A DNA stretch of 64,000 bases from NCBI RefSeq assembly GCF_020165855.1, contig NZ_JAIUFY010000005.1:1-64000 (forward strand). The letters are read 5' to 3'. Within the stretch, counting starts at the first letter, position 1, and each line of letters opens with the position of its first letter. This document shows, piece after piece, positions 41,431 through 53,535 of the stretch. The position numbers and the translations under genes were made by a program. This DNA comes from Celeribacter litoreus (GTDB taxonomy: Bacteria > Pseudomonadota > Alphaproteobacteria > Rhodobacterales > Rhodobacteraceae). Under the pieces are notes generated by a model. The model was not told where the DNA came from. It did not search any database and saw only the letters and a list, made by a program, of their open reading frames with translations.

Positions 41431-41889
41431 GTGACCAGAATATATGTTGATGCAGACGCCTGTCCGGTGAAAGCCGAGGCCGAAAAGGTCGCGACGCGGC
41501 ACAAAATCCAGTGTCTATTCGTCTGCAACGGGGGGCTCCGGCCGTCACAAAATCCTTATGTTGAAATGATATTCGTGCCGGATGGACCCGATGTCGCGGA
41601 CATGTGGATTGCTGAACGTGCCGGTCGTGGCGATGTGGTCGTGACGGGCGATATTCCGTTGGCGGCAAAGGCCGTGGAGGCCGGTGCACGAACGCTAAAG
41701 CACGATGGCGAGGCCTTCACGCCTTCAAACATCGGCAACGCACTCGCGACGCGGGACCTGATGTATGATCTGCGCGCGGCGGACCCTTTCCGCCAAGGCG
41801 GGGGTAGACCTTTCTCGAAAGCGGATCGTTCCCGCTTTCTCGATGCATTGGAGCGGGCCGTGCAGGCGGCCAAAAGAGACAGTCAATGA
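41431..41889 (+). CDS. YaiI/YqxD family protein (DUF188)
   Basis: A 152-residue protein of the UPF0178 family, starting from GTG. The pattern RIYVDADACPVKAEAEKVA, then GPDVADMWIAERAGRGDVVVTGDIPLA, is the family hallmark and resembles a PIN-like nuclease fold. Function is unproven. It is 32 bases after mbfA and overlaps the next HAD gene by ATGA, so it may be part of the iron-controlled transcript. Confidence 0.9.
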   Translation: MTRIYVDADACPVKAEAEKVATRHKIQCLFVCNGGLRPSQNPYVEMIFVPDGPDVADMWIAERAGRGDVVVTGDIPLAAKAVEAGARTLKHDGEAFTPSNIGNALATRDLMYDLRAADPFRQGGGRPFSKADRSRFLDALERAVQAAKRDSQ

Positions 41890-42506
41890 CCGTAGAAGCC
41901 GTAATTTTCGACATCGGAAACGTATTGATCGAATGGCAGCCAGAGCGCCATTATGACGCCGTGATCGGTGAAGCTCGCCGCAAAGAGATGTTTGATGCCG
42001 TCGATCTGCATCAGATGAATGACCTTGTGGATCAGGGGCACAGTTTCCGTGAGACGGTTCTGGGTGCGGCAGACAGCTATCCCGAGTTCCGCGAGGAAAT
42101 CCGGATGTGGTATTTCGACTGGATCAAAATGGCGACGCCCGAAATCCCGCACTCTGTCCGTCTCCTGCGCGCGCTCCGGTCACGTGGGGTTCCTGTCTTT
42201 GCCCTGTCAAATTTCGGGATTGAGAGCTTCGCCTTTGCCGAGACCCAATATCCATTCCTGACCGAGTTCGACCGCCGCTACATTTCCGGCCACATGGGCT
42301 GCGTGAAGCCGCATTCCCTGATTTACGAGATGCTGGAAGCGGACTGCAAAATTTCTCCCGAGAACCTGCTTTTCACTGATGATCGACACGAAAATGTCGC
42401 GATGGCGCAGTCACGGGGCTGGCAAACGCACGTGTTTGAAGGTCCCGAAGGCTGGGCGAACCGTTTGGTCGCCGAAGGTCTTTTGAGCGCGGAAGAGGCG
42501 GCTTAA
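41886..42506 (+). CDS. HAD-superfamily hydrolase, YihX-like
   Basis: A 206-residue HAD phosphatase. Motif I is FDIGNVLIEW, in which the second acid is Asn-flanked as in the YihX/epoxide-hydrolase-like subgroup; the helical cap lies at about 20-85; motif II is FALSNFG; motif III includes HMGCVKPHSLIYEM; motif IV is FTDDRHENV. E. coli YihX dephosphorylates alpha-glucose 1-phosphate, but the substrate here cannot be told. It is translationally coupled to the YaiI gene and overlaps the convergent MFS gene by 4 bases. Confidence 0.88.
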   Translation: MTVEAVIFDIGNVLIEWQPERHYDAVIGEARRKEMFDAVDLHQMNDLVDQGHSFRETVLGAADSYPEFREEIRMWYFDWIKMATPEIPHSVRLLRALRSRGVPVFALSNFGIESFAFAETQYPFLTEFDRRYISGHMGCVKPHSLIYEMLEADCKISPENLLFTDDRHENVAMAQSRGWQTHVFEGPEGWANRLVAEGLLSAEEAA

Positions 42507-43756
42507 GCGAGCGCTTTCTCGACGCGTTTGCCGAGGGGAATTTCCTTCACGGGCAAATGCACGATTGCAGAGAACGCCCCGACGCCGACACCGATCCACC
42601 AGACCAGTGTATAGTCGCCGTAGAGGTCATAGAGACGACCGCCGAGCCACACGCCAAGGAACGCGCCGAGCTGGTGGGAGAAAAAGACGATCCCATAGAG
42701 CGTACCCATATAGCGCAGGCCATAGATGTGTGCGACCAAGCCGGAGGTCAGCGGCACAGTCGCGAGCCAGAGCGCGCCCATGGACACCGAGAAGATGAGC
42801 ACGGACGTCGGTGTGATCGGAAGGGCGATGAAGATCGCGGCTGCAATGGTTCGGCCGAGGTAAATACCTGACAGAAGGTATTTTTTTGAGTACCGCTTGC
42901 CAAGATACCCCGCGAGAAGCGTGCCGCCAATGTTGGCGAGGCCAATCAGTGAGATCGAGACGGCGCCTAGGGCCGAAGTCGAGGTAACCCCGAGGCTTGC
43001 CAAAGTGCCCGTCGGATCAATCGCGCCGCACATTTCCGTCACGAGCGCGGGAAAATGCGCGGTGATAAAGGCGAGCTGATAGCCGCATGAGAAAAAGCCG
43101 AGGAAGATCAGTGCATAGGACGGATCGCGAAAGGCTTTGCCGAGAATGGAGCCAAAGCTTTCTTCAAGCTCCGCTTTGCTCGCGGCTTCTGGGCTCCGCA
43201 TCATCGGAAGTGTCAGGAGCGTCGCGAGGACGGCAGCCGCGAAGACGATAAAGACGGTCTGCCAGGACATGAAACTCAGCATCCATTCTGCCATCGGCGC
43301 GCCAAAGACCTGACCGGCGGATCCTGCTGCAGTGGCAATCGCGAGCGACATGGAGCGGTTCTCATCCGAAGACGCGCGCCCGACAACGGCGAGGATCACG
43401 CCAAATCCGGTGCCAGCGACCCCGAACCCGACCAGCGTTTCATAGAACTGGTGTGCGACGGGGGAGACGGCGAAGGACGAAAGTACGAGGCCCGCTGCGT
43501 ATGTAAAAGCGCCAATGATAATCGCTTTGCGATCCCCGATGCGCTCCGCGATCGCGCCGAAAATTGGCTGGCCAATCCCCCAAAACAGGTTCTGGATCGC
43601 AATGGCGAGCGAGAATTCGGCACGCGGCCAATTGAATTCTTCCGCAATCGGGATCTGAAACACGCCGAACGACGCACGGATCGCAAAGCTTACGAGAATG
43701 ACGATACAGCCCGCGATGAGAACCGGGGTGATGAGGGGCGTGCGCGTGTCGGACAT
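42503..43756 (-). CDS. MFS transporter (OFA/monocarboxylate-like)
   Basis: A 417-residue carrier with about 12 hydrophobic helices. ASFGVFQIPIAEEFNWPRAEFSLA and GQPIFGAIAERIGDRKAII, with the MFS loop signature, resemble the OFA or monocarboxylate-porter group. The start at 43756 has AAAGGAG; the 16 extra residues upstream are not membrane-like and are left out. The substrate is unknown. It is divergent from zapE with 111 bases between. Confidence 0.87.
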   Translation of the reverse strand: MSDTRTPLITPVLIAGCIVILVSFAIRASFGVFQIPIAEEFNWPRAEFSLAIAIQNLFWGIGQPIFGAIAERIGDRKAIIIGAFTYAAGLVLSSFAVSPVAHQFYETLVGFGVAGTGFGVILAVVGRASSDENRSMSLAIATAAGSAGQVFGAPMAEWMLSFMSWQTVFIVFAAAVLATLLTLPMMRSPEAASKAELEESFGSILGKAFRDPSYALIFLGFFSCGYQLAFITAHFPALVTEMCGAIDPTGTLASLGVTSTSALGAVSISLIGLANIGGTLLAGYLGKRYSKKYLLSGIYLGRTIAAAIFIALPITPTSVLIFSVSMGALWLATVPLTSGLVAHIYGLRYMGTLYGIVFFSHQLGAFLGVWLGGRLYDLYGDYTLVWWIGVGVGAFSAIVHLPVKEIPLGKRVEKALA

Positions 43757-43867
43757 AAGTGTCTCCTTTCGCCAAACATCCCCGAAAACAGCGTCGTGCG
43801 TCAATTGAATGATGGAGATGGCCTACATCATCTTTCCTTATGCAACTGCGGCAGGTAAGCACATCCC

Positions 43868-44947
43868 ATGACGACTCTGATGGAAATTTACGATGCCCGC
43901 GTGGCTGAGGGAACCTTGCGTCCGGACCCGGCGCAGGTGGCCGTATTGCCATTGCTGGAGCGTGTTCGCGCCGATCTCGCACAGATGCCAGCAAAGAAGG
44001 GGCTTTTGTCCCTCATCGGGGGCAGGAAAAAGCCTGAACCTGTTCGTGGCCTATATCTCTGGGGTGGCGTCGGCCGTGGTAAATCCATGTTGATGGACCT
44101 GTTCTATGAACATTCGCCCGTTCCCGCCCGCCGCGTCCATTTCCACGCCTTCATGCAAGAGGTGCAGGCAGGCATCGAGGCGGCGCGGAAATCCGGCGTC
44201 TCTGATGCAATCGCCCCTGTTGTCGAAGGTATCGCCAGCGAAATCAGGCTTTTGTGCTTTGATGAAATGCAGATCACGGACATCGCCGATGCGATGATCG
44301 TCGGGCGTTTGTTCGAAGGTCTGTTCGCGAAGGGCGTTGCGATTGTCACCACGTCAAACCGCGTGCCGGACGATCTCTATAAGGACGGTCTGAACCGGCA
44401 GCTTTTCCTGCCATTTATTGAATTGATCAAGGAACGCCTCGACGTTCACCACCTGCATTCACCGGTTGATTATCGGCAAGGGCGTTTGACCGGAACGCCG
44501 GTCTATTTTCATCCTGTTACCGCAGATGTGCGTGCGACAATCAATGATATTTGGGGCGATCTTACGGGAAATGCCACAGAGAGCCTGACGCTCAAGGTCA
44601 AAGGTCGTGACGTGGTTTTGCCCCGTTTCCATAACGGGATCGCGCGCGCGACCTTCTGGGATCTGTGCGGGCAGATGTTCGGGCCGGGCGACTATCTCGT
44701 GATTGCCGACGCTGTGAAATTGCTCATCCTTGAAGATATCCCACGCCTGACGCGCGGGAACTTTAATGAAGCGAAGCGTTTTGTGACGCTCATCGACGCG
44801 CTCTATGAGGCGAAGGTGCGCACCGTTTGCACCGCCGTTGACGAGCCGGAGCGCCTCTATATCGAGGGCGCCGGCGCGTTCGAGTTTGAACGCACCGCTT
44901 CACGTCTGCGCGAAATGCAAGACAAGGATTGGGGCGAAGAGGCGTAA
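43868..44947 (+). CDS. zapE: Cell division protein ZapE (AFG1-like ATPase)
   Basis: A 359-residue P-loop ATPase that interacts with FtsZ at the division ring in E. coli and is related to mitochondrial AFG1. Walker A is WGGVGRGKSML (G66-S73); Walker B is LLCFDEMQITD; TTSNRVPDDLYKDGLNR contains the sensor region and the family-specific segment. RVHFHAFM is also typical. The ATG at 43868 has a weak ribosome site (GGCAGG). The next gene is convergent, 10 bases away. Confidence 0.94.
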   Translation: MTTLMEIYDARVAEGTLRPDPAQVAVLPLLERVRADLAQMPAKKGLLSLIGGRKKPEPVRGLYLWGGVGRGKSMLMDLFYEHSPVPARRVHFHAFMQEVQAGIEAARKSGVSDAIAPVVEGIASEIRLLCFDEMQITDIADAMIVGRLFEGLFAKGVAIVTTSNRVPDDLYKDGLNRQLFLPFIELIKERLDVHHLHSPVDYRQGRLTGTPVYFHPVTADVRATINDIWGDLTGNATESLTLKVKGRDVVLPRFHNGIARATFWDLCGQMFGPGDYLVIADAVKLLILEDIPRLTRGNFNEAKRFVTLIDALYEAKVRTVCTAVDEPERLYIEGAGAFEFERTASRLREMQDKDWGEEA

Positions 44948-44957
44948 GGCTAATCGC

Positions 44958-45986
44958 TTAGCCTATCGCCAGAATTTCCCGAACGCGCGGAGCGACTTCC
45001 TCACCGAAGAGCTTGATCGTGTCCATGATGGCATCATGGCTCACAGGACCTGCGGAGTATTTCAGGTCAAACCGATCAAGCCCGAGCACGGACACGGTTG
45101 CCGCGATTTTTTGCGCCACGGTGTCCGGCGAACCGACGTAGAGCGCGCCCTGTTCCACCTCATGATCGAAGGCGTCGCGGGTCAGCGGGGGCCAGCCACG
45201 GGTGCGGCCGATACGTGCATGCATGATCCGGTAGCCTTCAAAATACCGATCGCGCGCTTCCTTATCAGTTTTGGCGATGTGTCCCGGAGAGTGCGCGCCA
45301 AGCGGGAGCATCGGGGCGCCCATCTTTTTCCGGACATCCCGATAGAGGTCTGCATAGGGTTTGAAGCGGGCCGGATTGCCGCCAATGATGGCGAGTGCCA
45401 TCGAAATGTCGTTCGTCGCTGCGCGGACCACGGACTCCGGCGTGCCGCCGACCCCAATCCAGACCGGAATGGGCTTTTCTGGACGCGGATAGACGACCTG
45501 CTGCTTCAGGGCGGTGCGGTGACGGCCTTGCCAGCTTACCTTTTCTTCGGTCGCAAGGCGCTTGAAGAGATCGAATTTCTCTTCGAAGAGCATTTCGTAA
45601 TCGGACAGGTCAAAACCGAACAGCGGGAAGGATTCAGTAAAGGAACCGCGCCCGAGCGTAATTTCCGCACGACCGTTCGAGATTGCCTGAATCGTCGAGA
45701 AGCGTTGGAAGACGCGGATCGGATCGTCGGAAGACAGCACTGTCACGGCCGAGGTGAGTTTGATGCGTGAGGTCTGCGCCGCAATTGCTGCGAGCACCGG
45801 CTCAATCGCGGAGACCGCGAAGTCGGGGCGGTGGTGTTCGCCGAGGCCGAAGACATCCAGACCGACTTTGTCGGACAGGACGCCCTCAGCGATGACGTTT
45901 CGGATGACCTGACCGTGCGGCAGATCATTCCCATTCTCGTCCCATGTGACGTCGCCAAACGTGTCTACGCCGAATTCCAAAGTCAT
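44958..45986 (-). CDS. LLM-class flavin-dependent oxidoreductase
   Basis: A 342-residue luciferase-like monooxygenase-family protein. FGLGEHHRPDFAVSAIEPVLAAIAAQTSRIKLTSAV runs across its second strand and helix, with ITLGRGSFTESFPLFG and PVWIGVGGTPESVVRA further on. These proteins use FMN or FMNH2; the substrate cannot be told. GGAGA is 8 bases before the ATG. It lies 90 bases after folC on the same strand, so it may have its own promoter. Confidence 0.88.
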   Translation of the reverse strand: MTLEFGVDTFGDVTWDENGNDLPHGQVIRNVIAEGVLSDKVGLDVFGLGEHHRPDFAVSAIEPVLAAIAAQTSRIKLTSAVTVLSSDDPIRVFQRFSTIQAISNGRAEITLGRGSFTESFPLFGFDLSDYEMLFEEKFDLFKRLATEEKVSWQGRHRTALKQQVVYPRPEKPIPVWIGVGGTPESVVRAATNDISMALAIIGGNPARFKPYADLYRDVRKKMGAPMLPLGAHSPGHIAKTDKEARDRYFEGYRIMHARIGRTRGWPPLTRDAFDHEVEQGALYVGSPDTVAQKIAATVSVLGLDRFDLKYSAGPVSHDAIMDTIKLFGEEVAPRVREILAIG

Positions 45987-46076
45987 GTGGTATCTCCTGT
46001 GTTACGGACAGAGATACGCGCGCAGACATCCATATCAAAGACGCGCGCGCGCACAGACTCTGTTCAGGAAACGCCA

Positions 46077-47351
46077 TCAGCCGTTGGTCTGAAGGATGTT
46101 TCCTGCAAGGTAGAGTGAGCCACAGATCAGGATGCGGGCGTCCGGCGTGTGCTCCACAATGGATTTCACAGCCGCCATGACACTGTCTGCTTCGGTCGCG
46201 TCAAACCCTTCTGCGCGCGCTATTGTAGCTGTCTCGTCAGAAGAAAGCGTTGCGGGGGCATCCGGGATAGACACTGCGATGAGGCGTTCGGTGTGACGTG
46301 CGAGCGGCTGGAGGTAACCGCCGACGTCTTTCGTGCCGAGCATGCCGCAGACCATGTAAGTCGGGCGCTTCGGCAGGCGGTCGAGAGCCTCTGCCAGCGC
46401 ATCACCTGCGGCGGGGTTGTGGCCACCGTCGAGCCAGAGTTCTGCCTTCGGCGCCGCTTCGATCAGCGGACCGGTTTTCAGGCGTTGCATCCGGGCGGGC
46501 CAATAGGCATCGGTGAGCGCAGCCTCAAAAGACACGTCGTCGAATCCAAGCTGACGCAAGGCTGCAATGGCCGCGCCTGCGTTCAGAACTTGGTGATGAC
46601 CGAGCAGCGTGGGCAGAGGAAGATCACGAAGTCCGTTCTCGTCCTGATAGATCAGGCGGCCGCGTTCTTCCCAGACATGCCAGTGCTGTCCATAGACCAT
46701 GAGCGGCGCACCAAGACGTGCTGCGGTTGCTTCGATAACTTCGAGGGCTTCGTCCGGCTGTGGGCCAACAATGCAGGGGACGCCACGCTTGATGATGCCG
46801 GCTTTCTCAGACGCAATCTCACGTAGCGTTTCGCCGAGGAATTGCGTGTGGTCCACCGAGATCGGCGTGATGATGGTCAAAGCGGGATCTTCGATGACGT
46901 TGGTCGCATCGAGGCGTCCGCCGAGGCCAACCTCCAGCAGCGTGTAATCCGCAGGCGTGCGGGACATCGCGAGGAGACCCGCGACCGTCGTGATCTCGAA
47001 GTAGGTGATCGGTTCACCGCCGTTGGCGCGCTCGCACTCTTCGAGAACTTCCATCAGATCAGCTTCGGAGATCAGCTCTCCTGCGAGACGGATACGTTCA
47101 TGGAAGCGCGCGAGGTGAGGCGACGTGTACGCATGCACAGTTTTGCCACCGGCTTCGAGACCTGCGCGGATCATCGCCTGGGTCGAGCCTTTGCCGTTTG
47201 TTCCGGCGATATGGATCACAGGCGGCAGTTTTCGCTCCGGATGATCCAACGCGTCAAGAAGGCGCCAGACACGATCCAGGACAAGATCAATGATCTTCGG
47301 GTGCAGTGACATCAGCCGGTCGAGGATGACGTCGGACGTTTGGGGCGTCAC
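46077..47351 (-). CDS. folC: Bifunctional folylpolyglutamate synthase / dihydrofolate synthase
   Basis: A 424-residue Mur-ligase-family enzyme that joins glutamate to dihydropteroate and adds further glutamates to folates. The P-loop is AGTNGKGST (G50-S56); [30 protein letters not shown] and [16 protein letters not shown] are the folate-ligase signatures. It starts at GTG, overlapping the accD stop as GTGA, so it is coupled to accD. This accD-folC order is common in proteobacteria. Confidence 0.96.
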   Translation of the reverse strand: MTPQTSDVILDRLMSLHPKIIDLVLDRVWRLLDALDHPERKLPPVIHIAGTNGKGSTQAMIRAGLEAGGKTVHAYTSPHLARFHERIRLAGELISEADLMEVLEECERANGGEPITYFEITTVAGLLAMSRTPADYTLLEVGLGGRLDATNVIEDPALTIITPISVDHTQFLGETLREIASEKAGIIKRGVPCIVGPQPDEALEVIEATAARLGAPLMVYGQHWHVWEERGRLIYQDENGLRDLPLPTLLGHHQVLNAGAAIAALRQLGFDDVSFEAALTDAYWPARMQRLKTGPLIEAAPKAELWLDGGHNPAAGDALAEALDRLPKRPTYMVCGMLGTKDVGGYLQPLARHTERLIAVSIPDAPATLSSDETATIARAEGFDATEADSVMAAVKSIVEHTPDARILICGSLYLAGNILQTNG

Positions 47352-48280
47352 TTTGCGTCGCCTTCGGGCTTCTCGAGGGCTTTAGGCGCCTCTTCAGCGG
47401 ATGGCGGAGGCAGATCGCCTGCGACCACAGGAGGCAATCCGCCAAGCATACGGAGAATCGTCGCAAGCTCTTCCTTGAGCTTGTTCCGGTGAGTGACGCG
47501 GTCGAGCATCCCGTGATCAAGCAGGTATTCAGCACGCTGGAAGCCCTCTGGGAGCTTCTCGCGGATCGTTTGCTCGATCACGCGCGGACCTGCAAAACAG
47601 ATGAGCGCGTTCGGCTCGGAGATCTGCACATCGCCCAGCATCGCGTAGGAGGCAGTCACGCCACCTGTCGTCGGGTGGGTGAGCACCACGATATAGGGAA
47701 GACCTGCTTCTTTTAGCATCTCAATGGCGACGGTCGTGCGCGGCATCTGCATCAAGGACAGGATGCCCTCCTGCATACGGGCGCCACCGGCTGCGGAGAA
47801 CATGATGAAGGGGCGTTTCAGCGCAATCGCACGCTCAACACCCGCGATGAAAGCGTTGCCGACATACATCCCCATGGAACCGCCCATGAAGGAGAAGTCC
47901 TGTGCCGCACAAACGACGGGAGTGCGAGAGATCTCGCCTTCAGCCACGAGCATGGCTTCTTTTTCGCCGGTGTTCTTCTGTGCGGATTTCATGCGATCCG
48001 GATATTTCTTCTGATCGCGGAATTTCAGCGGGTCTTCGATGGGTTCCGGGACTGCGACCTCGACAAAGATGCCGCCATCAAACAACGCGGAGAAACGCTC
48101 ACGCGGTGTGATGTGCATATGGTGGTCGCAGTTGGTGCAGACGTTCTGGTTGTCCGCCAATTCGCGGTGGAACAACATGGTGCCGCACTCCGGGCATTTC
48201 GTCCACAAATTGTCCGGCGTATCGCGCTTGGAAAAGAGCGAGTTGATCTTCGGACGGACGTAGTTGGAAATCCAGTTCAT
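47348..48280 (-). CDS. accD: Acetyl-CoA carboxylase carboxyltransferase subunit beta
   Basis: A 310-residue subunit that, with AccA, moves the carboxyl group from biotin to acetyl-CoA for fatty-acid synthesis. The N-terminal zinc ribbon has C29, C32, C48 and C51 (CPEC and CTNC). The crotonase-like core has [30 protein letters not shown] and [16 protein letters not shown]. The start at 48280 ([12 protein letters not shown]) is used because the family begins this way. The extra 21 residues up to 48343 are not conserved-looking. Confidence 0.97.
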   Translation of the reverse strand: MNWISNYVRPKINSLFSKRDTPDNLWTKCPECGTMLFHRELADNQNVCTNCDHHMHITPRERFSALFDGGIFVEVAVPEPIEDPLKFRDQKKYPDRMKSAQKNTGEKEAMLVAEGEISRTPVVCAAQDFSFMGGSMGMYVGNAFIAGVERAIALKRPFIMFSAAGGARMQEGILSLMQMPRTTVAIEMLKEAGLPYIVVLTHPTTGGVTASYAMLGDVQISEPNALICFAGPRVIEQTIREKLPEGFQRAEYLLDHGMLDRVTHRNKLKEELATILRMLGGLPPVVAGDLPPPSAEEAPKALEKPEGDAK

Positions 48281-48343
48281 GCGCGGACCTTTGGACGTGA
48301 CGTTACTTCGCTTCCAGATAAGGGGAGTGATCGGAAATTGCAA

Positions 48344-49249
48344 TCAACGCCTGATCGCAAGACGCGCTACGAGCCAACTCACGAAGAGAAGAAGCGACTG
48401 CATGATGATAACCAGTGGGTCAGAGTAGAGTGCCGAGGGGTCAGACGTCTGCACATAGAGCGCAAATCCCGACATGCGATCCAATTGCGCAGCCAAGAGA
48501 ATGGCGGAGGCGTTGTTGACGAGATGAAGTGCAATTGCGGGGCCTATTGTCCCGGAACGCATGGTCAAATCGCCCGAAAGAAGGCCGAATCCCATTGCCC
48601 AGAGGACCGGAAAGAGGCCTGCCATTCCCTCTGCGGCGCCGTCCAGGTGAGCGAGGCCGAATAGCACGGAAGAGGCAACCAGCCCGAGGCTATATGATCC
48701 GGTACTTGCCGCGATTTGGCTCTGTAAGTAACCGCGAAAAAAGAGTTCTTCGGCCAAAACTTGGATCAGGAGCGCCAAAAGGGCGATCGGGAGCCACATG
48801 AGCCAAAGAGGCAGCGACAGGTTCCGAACCATATCAACTTCGGCCTCCCAGGGTAGAAGGAGGCTCAAAAAAGTAAATGCGGCGACCCATTTCAGAGTGG
48901 TGAGAAACTGTGCGCGCATGACCCGACTGTCGCCTGTCAATTCCCGCAGATTGCGATCGTGCAGGCGGCGCGCCATCAGCACGGTCCCGAACAGCAGGAG
49001 AAAGAAACTCGCGAGTAGAGTGAACAAACCGCCCGGTGTGGTGCCGATCGCGATGCCGCGCGGGCCAAACTGCAAAGGATTCAGGTTCGGGGCGATTTGA
49101 GCGACAATAATAAAAAACAGCGGTGTCAAAAGGGCGCCGATTCCCAATGCGACCAAAAGTGAGACACCAACGCGCCAGAGTTCAGGCCGACGCATCGCAG
49201 ACGCGATGATCGGAGCATAGGGATGTGTGTTCTGCACTCGTTCGGCCAA
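48344..49249 (-). CDS. CPBP-family intramembrane glutamic endopeptidase
   Basis: A 301-residue membrane protein with about eight hydrophobic helices. The catalytic glutamates are in AEELFFRG (E167, E168); the later motifs FGLAHLD and HLVNNAS supply the histidines and asparagine. CPBP proteases cut within the membrane and often process bacteriocin-like peptides or prenylated proteins, but the target here is unknown. The apparent start is TTG at 49249, with GAGGA 12 bases upstream; a GTG four codons later is the alternative. It ends 63 bases before accD. Confidence 0.85.
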   Translation of the reverse strand: MAERVQNTHPYAPIIASAMRRPELWRVGVSLLVALGIGALLTPLFFIIVAQIAPNLNPLQFGPRGIAIGTTPGGLFTLLASFFLLLFGTVLMARRLHDRNLRELTGDSRVMRAQFLTTLKWVAAFTFLSLLLPWEAEVDMVRNLSLPLWLMWLPIALLALLIQVLAEELFFRGYLQSQIAASTGSYSLGLVASSVLFGLAHLDGAAEGMAGLFPVLWAMGFGLLSGDLTMRSGTIGPAIALHLVNNASAILLAAQLDRMSGFALYVQTSDPSALYSDPLVIIMQSLLLFVSWLVARLAIRR

Positions 49250-49454
49250 CCTGTGCGTTTCCTCGTAGAAGATGGTTTCGCCCTTTGCGTATCACGCGGG
49301 CCGACTGTCGGAAAGCGCGAGAAACCGCCGATCCGGCTGGTCCTTTGCTTGCAGACAGAGCGGGAACACCTGTATGCCCCCGCCACCGTGGCGGATCGCA
49401 CGTTTAGGCCTCAACTGCGAGGTGAGAGCGCCAATCGGTACCGGAGGGACACAA

Positions 49455-50063
49455 ATGAAGCGGCTATCCACGCTATTCGTGATCAGCGCTGTTCTCAGCG
49501 CGTGCCAGATGGCTCTGCCGAATGAAGCGGGCGGCATTAAAACTGCGTCTTTAGGAGGCGGAGTTGTTGATGTTATGGCTCCGGGCGGGTTTTGCGTAGA
49601 CCCGGCCTCGCTTCGGAGCGGCTTTGTCTTGATGGGGCATTGTTCGGGGTTGAATGGACAGCATAATCCGCGGCTCAAGGGACGAACAGCTGTCATAACG
49701 CTCTCACTGTCAGATCCGCTTGATCAAACGGCGGTTTTTGAGGCGGATGAGCTCTCCCGTGTCTTTTCGACCGTTGCCGGTCGTGCGGCGCTCTCACGTT
49801 CGGGGCGTGCGGAGACCGTGACGGTGCTGGAAAGCTCTGTGAAAGACGATGCAGTTATTCTCCACGCAGTTGATCGCTCTGCAGCCACCCAAGAGGGTCT
49901 GGATGACACCTATTGGCGTGGGTTCTTTGAACTGGAAGGGCGATTGGCAACTGTGACAGTTACCCCCTTCGCAGACACGCCCATGGGGGATGCATCTGCA
50001 AAACGCCTTTTGAACGATGTGATTTCCGACCTGAAGGCGAGAAATCCAGCGGCAGCGCTCTAA
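49455..50063 (+). CDS. Hypothetical lipoprotein
   Basis: A 202-residue lipoprotein with signal peptide MKRLSTLFVISAVLSAC and lipobox cysteine at 17. Mature features: FCVDPASLRS near residue 55 and a single further cysteine in MGHCSGLNG; the rest is a mixed fold with no motif I recognise. GGAGGGA lies 5 bases before the ATG. The open frame extends 61 residues further up to 49272, but that part has no ribosome site and is basic, low-quality sequence. It is divergent from the CPBP gene. Confidence 0.8.
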   Translation: MKRLSTLFVISAVLSACQMALPNEAGGIKTASLGGGVVDVMAPGGFCVDPASLRSGFVLMGHCSGLNGQHNPRLKGRTAVITLSLSDPLDQTAVFEADELSRVFSTVAGRAALSRSGRAETVTVLESSVKDDAVILHAVDRSAATQEGLDDTYWRGFFELEGRLATVTVTPFADTPMGDASAKRLLNDVISDLKARNPAAAL

Positions 50064-50179
50064 AGGCGCAAAACAGAAGAGAAAAGGAAAACTCGTTCTG
50101 GATTTTTTGGCCGATTGTTGAGATGAAACAGCTGTAGAAGGTTTTTCGGTTCGGAAAGAAGAAAAGGGTTTTCCCGCTG

Positions 50180-50953
50180 ATGCGCACTCGCCTCAGACGA
50201 TATCTTGGCCATCGTTTCAATCAGTTGGCGACGTCGCGCTGGGCACGCCGTGCAAACAGTGCGGAACGCATGGCTTTGCCAGCGTTGCGGCGCTTGCGTG
50301 GTCAGGCGCGTGTGCTTCGCTGGGAACTCGACCGTTTTCTCTATGTTGCGGATGGGCGTTTAGCGTTGCCTTTGATGGGGTCGAACGCGATGCAGCTACC
50401 GCTTTACACGGAATGGGCCTATCGTCCGGAGCTTTGGCGTGGCCCGCTGCCTGAAAAAGGCGCCTCTGCGATGCCGAAGAAGACCATGATCGGGTCCGAG
50501 GCGACGTTTTTTCATGATTGTGAAGTCTCTGAACTGACATTCCGGCAAATTCGCAACCGATCCGAAGGCGACCTCGCGCCTTTTGGGCTGCGGCTTGAAA
50601 TCTTCCGTTTCGACGGGAGTTTTCTGTCGCTGTCAGTCGAAATGCCGCCAGAATCTTTTACGGGCCTCACAAAGCGCCACCTTGTCCGGCTGGACTACTC
50701 GGTGGATGTGGAAAGACCTCTCAAGGTTTTTGCGCGGCTCAACGTTCAACACGGTCCGAACCTCGAACAAATTGTTCGCGAAATGTCTGTGGATGGTGCC
50801 GAGGGTGCGGTCGAATTCGATCTGGCCTATTCTAACTTGAATGAAAAACGGACTGAAAAGCTCTGGGTCGATTTGATTTTCGAGGACCCCGGAATGAACC
50901 AGATTATCCTGCGGGATGCGACGTTGTCGCGGCGCCTGCGGGCAGAGCTATGA
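50180..50953 (+). CDS. Uncharacterised protein, possibly DUF6478 family
   Basis: A 257-residue soluble protein. The first 50 residues are very Arg-rich (MRTRLRRYLGHRFNQ), then LYVADGRLALPLMGSNAMQL and a beta-rich region. It resembles the rhodobacteral DUF6478 group from memory only. The following 127-residue gene starts 13 bases after its stop, so they look co-transcribed. The Arg-rich start could bind nucleic acid or membrane lipids; nothing in the sequence decides. Confidence 0.75.
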   Translation: MRTRLRRYLGHRFNQLATSRWARRANSAERMALPALRRLRGQARVLRWELDRFLYVADGRLALPLMGSNAMQLPLYTEWAYRPELWRGPLPEKGASAMPKKTMIGSEATFFHDCEVSELTFRQIRNRSEGDLAPFGLRLEIFRFDGSFLSLSVEMPPESFTGLTKRHLVRLDYSVDVERPLKVFARLNVQHGPNLEQIVREMSVDGAEGAVEFDLAYSNLNEKRTEKLWVDLIFEDPGMNQIILRDATLSRRLRAEL

Positions 50954-50966
50954 TCGGAGACGCGTG

Positions 50967-51350
50967 ATGGAAGATGTGAAGCTGATCAAGACGCGATTGC
51001 ATGCCGGTGTGTGGGAAGGAGAGCTTCACGTGCATGGCGCAACGTCTGCGCCGGAAATTGATGTGACCTGTTTCGGGGAAACCGTCGAAGGGCATTCACT
51101 CAACCAGGACCCGGATCGTCCCCATGTTTGGTTGTTCCGCTTCGACGTGCCGAGCGACAGCATTCACGACGGTGTCCAAACCTTTCTGTTTTCCGATCGT
51201 AAGAGCGGCGCGCGCCTTAGCTCTCTGAGCATTATGGCTGGAGATGCGCTCGCAGAGGACCTAAGGGCCGAAATCGACCTCCTGCGGGATGAACTTGATT
51301 TGCTCAAACGGGCGTTTCGCCGTCACTGTCTCGAAACTGGCGCAAATTGA
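50967..51350 (+). CDS. Uncharacterised protein paired with the previous gene
   Basis: A 127-residue protein: a beta-rich domain (about 1-90, with KTRLHAGVWEGELHVHG and HVWLFRFDVPSDSIHDGVQTF) followed by a C-terminal coiled coil of about 30 residues (AEDLRAEIDLLRDELDLLKR). The ATG at 50967 has CGGAGA 6 bases upstream. It may form a complex with the product of the 50180 gene, since they are adjacent and both beta-rich. No family recognised. Confidence 0.72.
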   Translation: MEDVKLIKTRLHAGVWEGELHVHGATSAPEIDVTCFGETVEGHSLNQDPDRPHVWLFRFDVPSDSIHDGVQTFLFSDRKSGARLSSLSIMAGDALAEDLRAEIDLLRDELDLLKRAFRRHCLETGAN

Positions 51351-51406
51351 TCTCGGATTGACGCTGCGTTTCGGGTGACATTTGGCCTTCAGGGCGCGCA
51401 TTTTGA

Positions 51407-53449
<2,043 letters not shown>

Positions 53450-53535
53450 GCCACCTTTGCAACACATAGACCGCGTTCAGGACATGATTTTGTCCGAATT
53501 CAACGGAGAGACTGGATTTTTTATGTTTCCATAGG

